Below, piece by piece: positions 36,955 through 41,650 of a stretch of DNA of 41,650 bases. Below the pieces are notes generated by a model that saw only the letters and a list, made by a program, of their open reading frames with translations, did not search any database and was not told the origin of the DNA. Each line of letters opens with the position of its first letter. Position 1 is the stretch's first letter. Origin of the DNA: Phytophthora sp. 'mugwort' (lineage: Eukaryota > Oomycota > Peronosporomycetes > Peronosporales > Peronosporaceae). The stretch spans positions 1-41,650 of the forward strand of contig JAUCEF010000041.1 of assembly GCA_033558025.1 (NCBI GenBank), given 5' to 3'. The position numbers were made by a program, and so were the translations under genes.

Positions 36955-37936
36955 TTAAATTAACCAATTAAAACTTATTAAAATACTTGCAGTATATAAA
37001 AACCAGGATAATGAAAAAGGTAGAAATACTTTCCAACCTAAACGCATTAATTGGTCATAACGATATCGAGGTAAAATAGCTCGAGCAACTACAAATAAAA
37101 CAACAAAAAAACAAATTTTAATACTAAACCAAAAAGATCCGGGTAAAAAATTAATACAATTTATACTAAAAGGGAAAGGTGCTAACCAACCACCTAAAAA
37201 TAAAATCGTAGTTAAACTACTCATTAATAACATATTAGCATATTCACCTAAAAAAAATAATGCAAAACCCATTGCAGAATATTCTACATTATAACCTGAA
37301 ACTAATTCAGCTTCAGCTTCAGGTAAATCAAAGGGATGTCGATTTGTTTCTGCTAAACAAGATATAAAAAAATTATAAAAAATAGGAAAAAGAGGAAAAA
37401 CAATACCATACCGTTTTTTGTGCCCAAATAATAGAAATTAAATTTAAAGATTTTGCACAAACAATTACTGAAAGAATTGAAAACCCAATAGTTAATTCAT
37501 ATGAAATCATTTGTGCTGTTGATCTTAAAGCCCCTAAAAACGAATATTTAGAATTACTTGACCAACCACCTATAATAACACCGTATACACCTAAAGATGA
37601 AATTGCTATTAAATATAAAATACCAATATTTAATTCAGTAAAAAACATACCAAAACCTAAAGGTATTATTGTCCAACTTAATAGACTTAAAAAAAAAGCT
37701 AAAATAGGTGCAAATATAAATAAAATTACATCAGCATTACTTGGTAAAATTGTTTCTTTTACGAATAATTTAAGACCATCAGCTAATGGTTGTAATAATC
37801 CAAAAGTACCTACAACATTAGGTCCTCTTCTTCTTTGAATAGAAGCTAATATTTTACGTTCAACTAAAGTAAAATAAGCCACAGCAATTAATAAAGGTAA
37901 TATGAAAATTAAAAATTTTAAAATTGTGTATATCAT
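36955..37936 (-). pseudogene. nad1: nad1, right-arm copy with frameshifts
   Basis: This is an inverted copy of nad1 with both ends intact, 982 bases against 981. The lesions cluster near 37372-37410: two runs gain one T and another run loses one, relative to the left arm. The frame breaks after KTVWYCF and resumes at a later Met (MGFALFF, 37272). No substitutions were seen where I compared the arms. It is probably a full copy with base-calling errors. Confidence 0.75.
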
Positions 37937-39495
37937 AATAATTTTGATTGATTTTTGAAAATTTTATTAGAATTAATCAATATTTTTGAATATTGTTCTA
38001 ATATATTTGTATAATAATTATTTTTAATTAATGAATCTAAAAATTAATATTAATTTTAAAAATTTTTTATTAAACTAAAATTATAAATAATTTTATTTTT
38101 TTTTTTAATAAATAAGGTAAAATATCTTTAATTTTTAAAAAGCTTCTGATTTAGATTGATTTTTATTTAATAAAAATTTATAAAGATTTCTATAAATTAT
38201 AGAATCTTTACGTTGTTCTATATTTACATTTAAAATTTGTTCATTTTTTTGAATAAAACCTTCTAAATTAATATACATTCCATTTTTTTCTAAAAAGTTA
38301 ATCCAGGTAAAATTAGATTTGAATTTTGAGCATCTTTAGTAAAATGATGTCCTTGATAAATAACAAAACTATTTTTAGTTATTTTTAATTTATTTTGTAA
38401 ATTTGTATTAAATAAATAATATAATTTTGAATTATTTAACATATTTAATGATTTTGGAAAAGTAATTTCAAAAAATTAATTAAAGAAGTTTGAAAATTAA
38501 AGAAATTAATATTATGGTTAATAAATGATAAATTTTTTAATTTTGATAATAAAAAAAAACCATTTTTTTGATTTAAAATATTACTACCTATAATAATTAA
38601 AGGTTTTTTTGCTTTTTTTAATTGTTTACAAAATACATGTTTTCCTAAAATAATATTTATTAAAGTTTTAAAAGTTAATCCTAAATGTTTTACTGGATAA
38701 GTAAAATTAATTTTATTACCGATATATGCTATTTTAAAATTTCCTTTTTTTAAACGATTAATTAAATGAATATTTAAAATAGAACCTTCTTGACGAATAT
38801 CACTACCAATTATTAAACAAACATCAGATTCTTCAATAGATTTTAAAGTATTATTAAATAAAAAATTTGAAGCTAAATCAGAATTTATCTTAATTTGTCG
38901 ATTTTTTAAAAATTGTTCATAATTTACATTTGAAATTCCTAATTTATTTAAATTTTTTTTTAATAAAAAAAGAGATTCTAAATCAGTTAAATCACCAATA
39001 ATACTTTTAGCATTAAAACTATCTGTAATTATCAATTTTTTATTAATAATATTTAGAGCATCTAACCAAGAAATCCTATGAAAATTGTTTGATTATCTTT
39101 TAATAATGGATATTTTAATCGTTGATATTTTAAACTATCAAAAAAATATCTTGTTTTATCTGATATCCATTCTTTATTAATATTAAAATTAGTTTTAGGT
39201 AAAATACGTATAATTTCATTATTAAAAATATCAATTTTAATATTTGAACCAATACTATCTAAAATAGCAATACCCTCTTTTTTTTTTAATTCCCAAGAAC
39301 GTGCTTTAAAAGTATAGGGTTTAGAAGTTAATGCACCAACAGGACATAAATCTACTAAATTACCAGAAAATTCGGATTTAAAAATATTTGAAGAATAAAA
39401 ATTAATTTCAGTTTTATTACCACGACCTGTTGTACCTAAACCGTCAATTCCACAATTTCATTAGCAAAACGTACACAACGTGTACAATGAATACA
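37933..39495 (-). pseudogene. nad11: nad11, right-arm copy, 5'-truncated and frameshifted
   Basis: This inverted copy lacks the first 145 or so codons of nad11, including the 2Fe-2S domain and the first 4Fe-4S ligands, because the repeat ends at 39495 inside the [10 protein letters not shown] region. Several runs are one base short, for example near 38299, 39090 and 39460, so only part (38445-39035) reads openly over any distance. It cannot make a functional subunit. The full-length copy at 33240-35246 remains. Confidence 0.85.
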
Positions 39496-39502
39496 ATTTA
39501 AA

Positions 39503-40671
39503 TTATTTATTTTTATTTATTAAAGATTTTTTATTAATATTATAACGTACTAAATAAGTTTCTAATTTACCTAAAAATGGTATAATTATTATAAAAAAAA
39601 AAAAATAATAAATCATACTTATAATACCAATTTCAGTATAAGGATATTCAACTGGACATTGTCCAACCCAACTAATAATAAAAAAGCTATAACTAATAAC
39701 CAATAACAAATTTTAAATATAGGTCTAAAAGCTGTACTTCTAATTTCAGATGAATTTGTAAAAGGTATTGTTAATAAAATAAGTAATGAACCAAACATAG
39801 CTATAACACCGCCAATTTTATTAGGAATAGATCTTAAAATTGCATAAAACGGTAAAAAATACCATTCTGGTACGATATGTAAAGGTGTTTTCATTGGATT
39901 TGCTTCAATATAATTATCGGATGACCTAATGTATTAGGATAAAAAAAAATAAAAATAAAGAAAATCAAAAATAAGATCATTAATCCAAATAAATCTTTAG
40001 TATAAAAATATGGATAAAAAGGTATATTTTCATTTTTTAATGTAATACCTAAAGGATTATTTGAACCAACTTCATGTAATAAAATTAAATGTATCATACG
40101 GCACCCACAATTATAAAAGGTAATGTAAAATGTAAACTAAAAAAACGATTTAATGTTGGATTATCAACAGCAAATCCGCCCCAAAGCCAATCAACAATAT
40201 CTTTTCCTATTAAGGGTATTGCAGAAAATAAATTAGTAATAACAGTTGCACCCAAAAACTCATTTGTCCCCAAGGTAAAACATAACCATAAAAGCTGTAG
40301 CCATCATTAAAATAAAAATAATTACACAGAAGACCATATAGCTTCTCTTGGTGTGATATAAGAACCATAATATAAACCACGAAAAATATGAATATATACA
40401 ACAATAAAAAAAAAAGATGCTCCATTTGCATGTGTATATCTAATTAACCAACCATTATTTACATCTCTCATAATATGTTCAACACTATTAAAAGCTAAAT
40501 CAATATGTGGAGTATAATGCATTGCTAAAAAAATACCTGTTAAAATTTGTATTACTAACATAATACCAGCTAACGAACCGAATCCAAAAAATAATTTAAA
40601 TTAATAGGTGTAGGATAATCTATTAAATGATTATTAAGAATCGCAAATAATGATTTTTTATTCCATCTCAT
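39503..40671 (-). CDS. cob: apocytochrome b, broken by seven single-base deletions
   Basis: The product is cytochrome b of complex III, about 389 residues when read across the breaks. Visible parts include [85 protein letters not shown] and [12 protein letters not shown]. The heme-ligand His pairs appear present. Frame breaks lie near 40590, 40325, 40282, 40252, 40100, 39920 and 39670. Each fits loss of one base, mostly from a short run such as GG, GGG or T7, and family sequence continues directly in the next frame. cob is an essential single-copy gene, so I read these as consensus errors. Confidence 0.9.
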
Positions 40672-40718
40672 AATATGAAATGAAAAATTACCTAAAAGCA
40701 AAAATAATTAATAAAATA

Positions 40719-41283
40719 TTACATATTTATTTTATTATTCCAAGGATTATTAAATTCAAATAATCGGTATTGTTGTGATAAATTAATGGGTTCATAAACA
40801 ACACGTTTTTTTAATTCATTATAAAAAATTTCTAAAAAACCACTTAAAGGGAAATCTTTACGTAAAGGATGTCCTTCAAAACATAATCTGTTAAAATCCG
40901 TCTTAAATCGGGATGGTATAAAAAAAAAATACCAAACATATCCCAAACTTCTCTTTCACACCAATTGGCTGATTGATATATTTTTATAATTGAATCTACC
41001 GGTTGTAATTCATTAATTATTATTTTAATTTTTAAACGACTATTAAAACGAATACTTAATAAATTATAAATTATTTCAAAACGTTTTTTTTTATTAATAT
41101 AATCTATAACACAAATTTCTGATAATACTTTAAATTGAGTATTTGTATGATTTTTAAAAAAAATAAAATAGGAATTAAATTTTTTGTAGAAATATTTATA
41201 CATAATTCATTTTTATATAAAGTATAATTTATTATTGGTAAAATCTGTAATAAATATTGACTAAATTTTTTTAATACTTTCAT
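40719..41283 (-). CDS. nad9: NADH dehydrogenase subunit 9 (30 kDa), broken by two deletions
   Basis: The product is the NuoC-type subunit of the complex I peripheral arm, about 188 residues. The start [16 protein letters not shown] is at 41283. The frame breaks near 41155 (an A run one short, before [15 protein letters not shown]). It breaks again near 40882, where GGTTTTGAAGG has lost a G (between DLRRILTDY and [15 protein letters not shown]). [16 protein letters not shown] and the [12 protein letters not shown] block are diagnostic. As in cob, both lesions are single-base losses, consistent with low local sequence accuracy. Confidence 0.88.
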
Positions 41284-41445
41284 AAATAAAAAATAATTAT
41301 AAATATTTATAATTATAAATATTTATATATTAAAAAAATAAATAATTTTTTTCTAAAATAAATACTATAACCAGTATTAGTATATATATAACATAAAATA
41401 CGATAAAAATTAATTTTTATCATATTTTTCAGGATTTAATTTTAA

Positions 41446-41650
<205 letters not shown>

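Larger units (their letters stand above)
33675..39495. repeat. large inverted repeat (palindrome) of nad11'-nad1-nad4L
   Basis: The left arm (33675 to about 36640) and right arm (about 36641 to 39495) are inverted copies of each other. They carry nad4L, nad1 and the 3' three-quarters of nad11. The arms meet with no unique spacer. In the parts compared by eye, they differ only by single-base indels. The left arm also has two extra copies of a 67-bp unit. Left outer edge lies inside nad11; right outer edge lies eight bases from the cob stop. Confidence 0.93.

Noticed and set aside
40089..40310. Plus-strand ORF of 73 codons opposite cob
   Set aside because: It is an antisense shadow. The minus strand encodes conserved cytochrome b here.

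Overview
This window is most of an A+T-rich (roughly 75-80% by eye), gene-dense protist mitochondrial genome. It carries respiratory-chain genes (nad1, 2, 4, 4L, 5, 6, 7, 9, 11; cob; cox1-3), ATP synthase genes (atp1, 6, 8, 9), bacterial-type SSU and LSU rRNAs, 25 tRNA genes, tatC and a large ribosomal protein set. No introns were seen. Tryptophan is encoded by TGG and the only Trp tRNA has anticodon CCA, so the standard code fits. No tRNA-Thr was found. The missing tRNA-Thr, the rps14-rps8-rpl6-rps2-rps4 block, mitochondrial atp1, a full-length nad11 and tatC together suggest a stramenopile, such as an oomycete-like, bicosoecid-like or chrysophyte-like lineage or an uncultured heterotrophic flagellate. 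This placement is inference.

Layout. 102-4972 (minus strand): tRNA-Asp, atp6, cox3, rps7, rps12, five tRNAs, rps10 and nad2. 5089-13062 (plus): nad7, an rpl10-like gene, tRNA-His, nad4, tRNA-Glu, atp1, nad5, nad6 and tRNA-Arg. 13476-30972 (minus): an unknown membrane ORF, cox1, cox2, rns, a second unknown membrane ORF, rpl5/rpl14, tRNAs, rnl, a hexapeptide-repeat ORF, rps4/rps2/rpl6/rps8/rps14, atp8, an rps1-like ORF and rpl16/rps3/rps19/rpl2. 31001-36529 (mostly plus): rps13, rps11, a probable rpl31, tRNAs, tatC (minus), nad11, nad1 and nad4L. 36641-39495 (minus) is an inverted copy of nad4L, nad1 and most of nad11. It is followed by cob, nad9 and the start of atp9, cut off by the window end.

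The ribosomal protein genes still follow the bacterial S10/spc/alpha operon order, split between strands. Transcription diverges from short spacers (nad2/nad7, rpl2/rps13, tatC/tRNA-Leu). Two of these spacers share a 13-base motif. Several genes end in long perfect hairpins that overlap or directly follow their stop codons.

The most unusual region is 36,430-41,300. A 2.85-kb near-perfect palindrome is centred on a 67-bp tandem repeat at the end of nad4L. The right arm, cob and nad9 all carry single-base indels, mostly in homopolymers, that break otherwise highly conserved proteins. This looks more like low consensus accuracy at a contig end, possibly with a fold-back chimera, than true pseudogenes. 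A real inverted repeat remains possible. The genes not recognised, and so the best places to look for novelty, are orf137, orf186 and the hexapeptide-repeat orf250.
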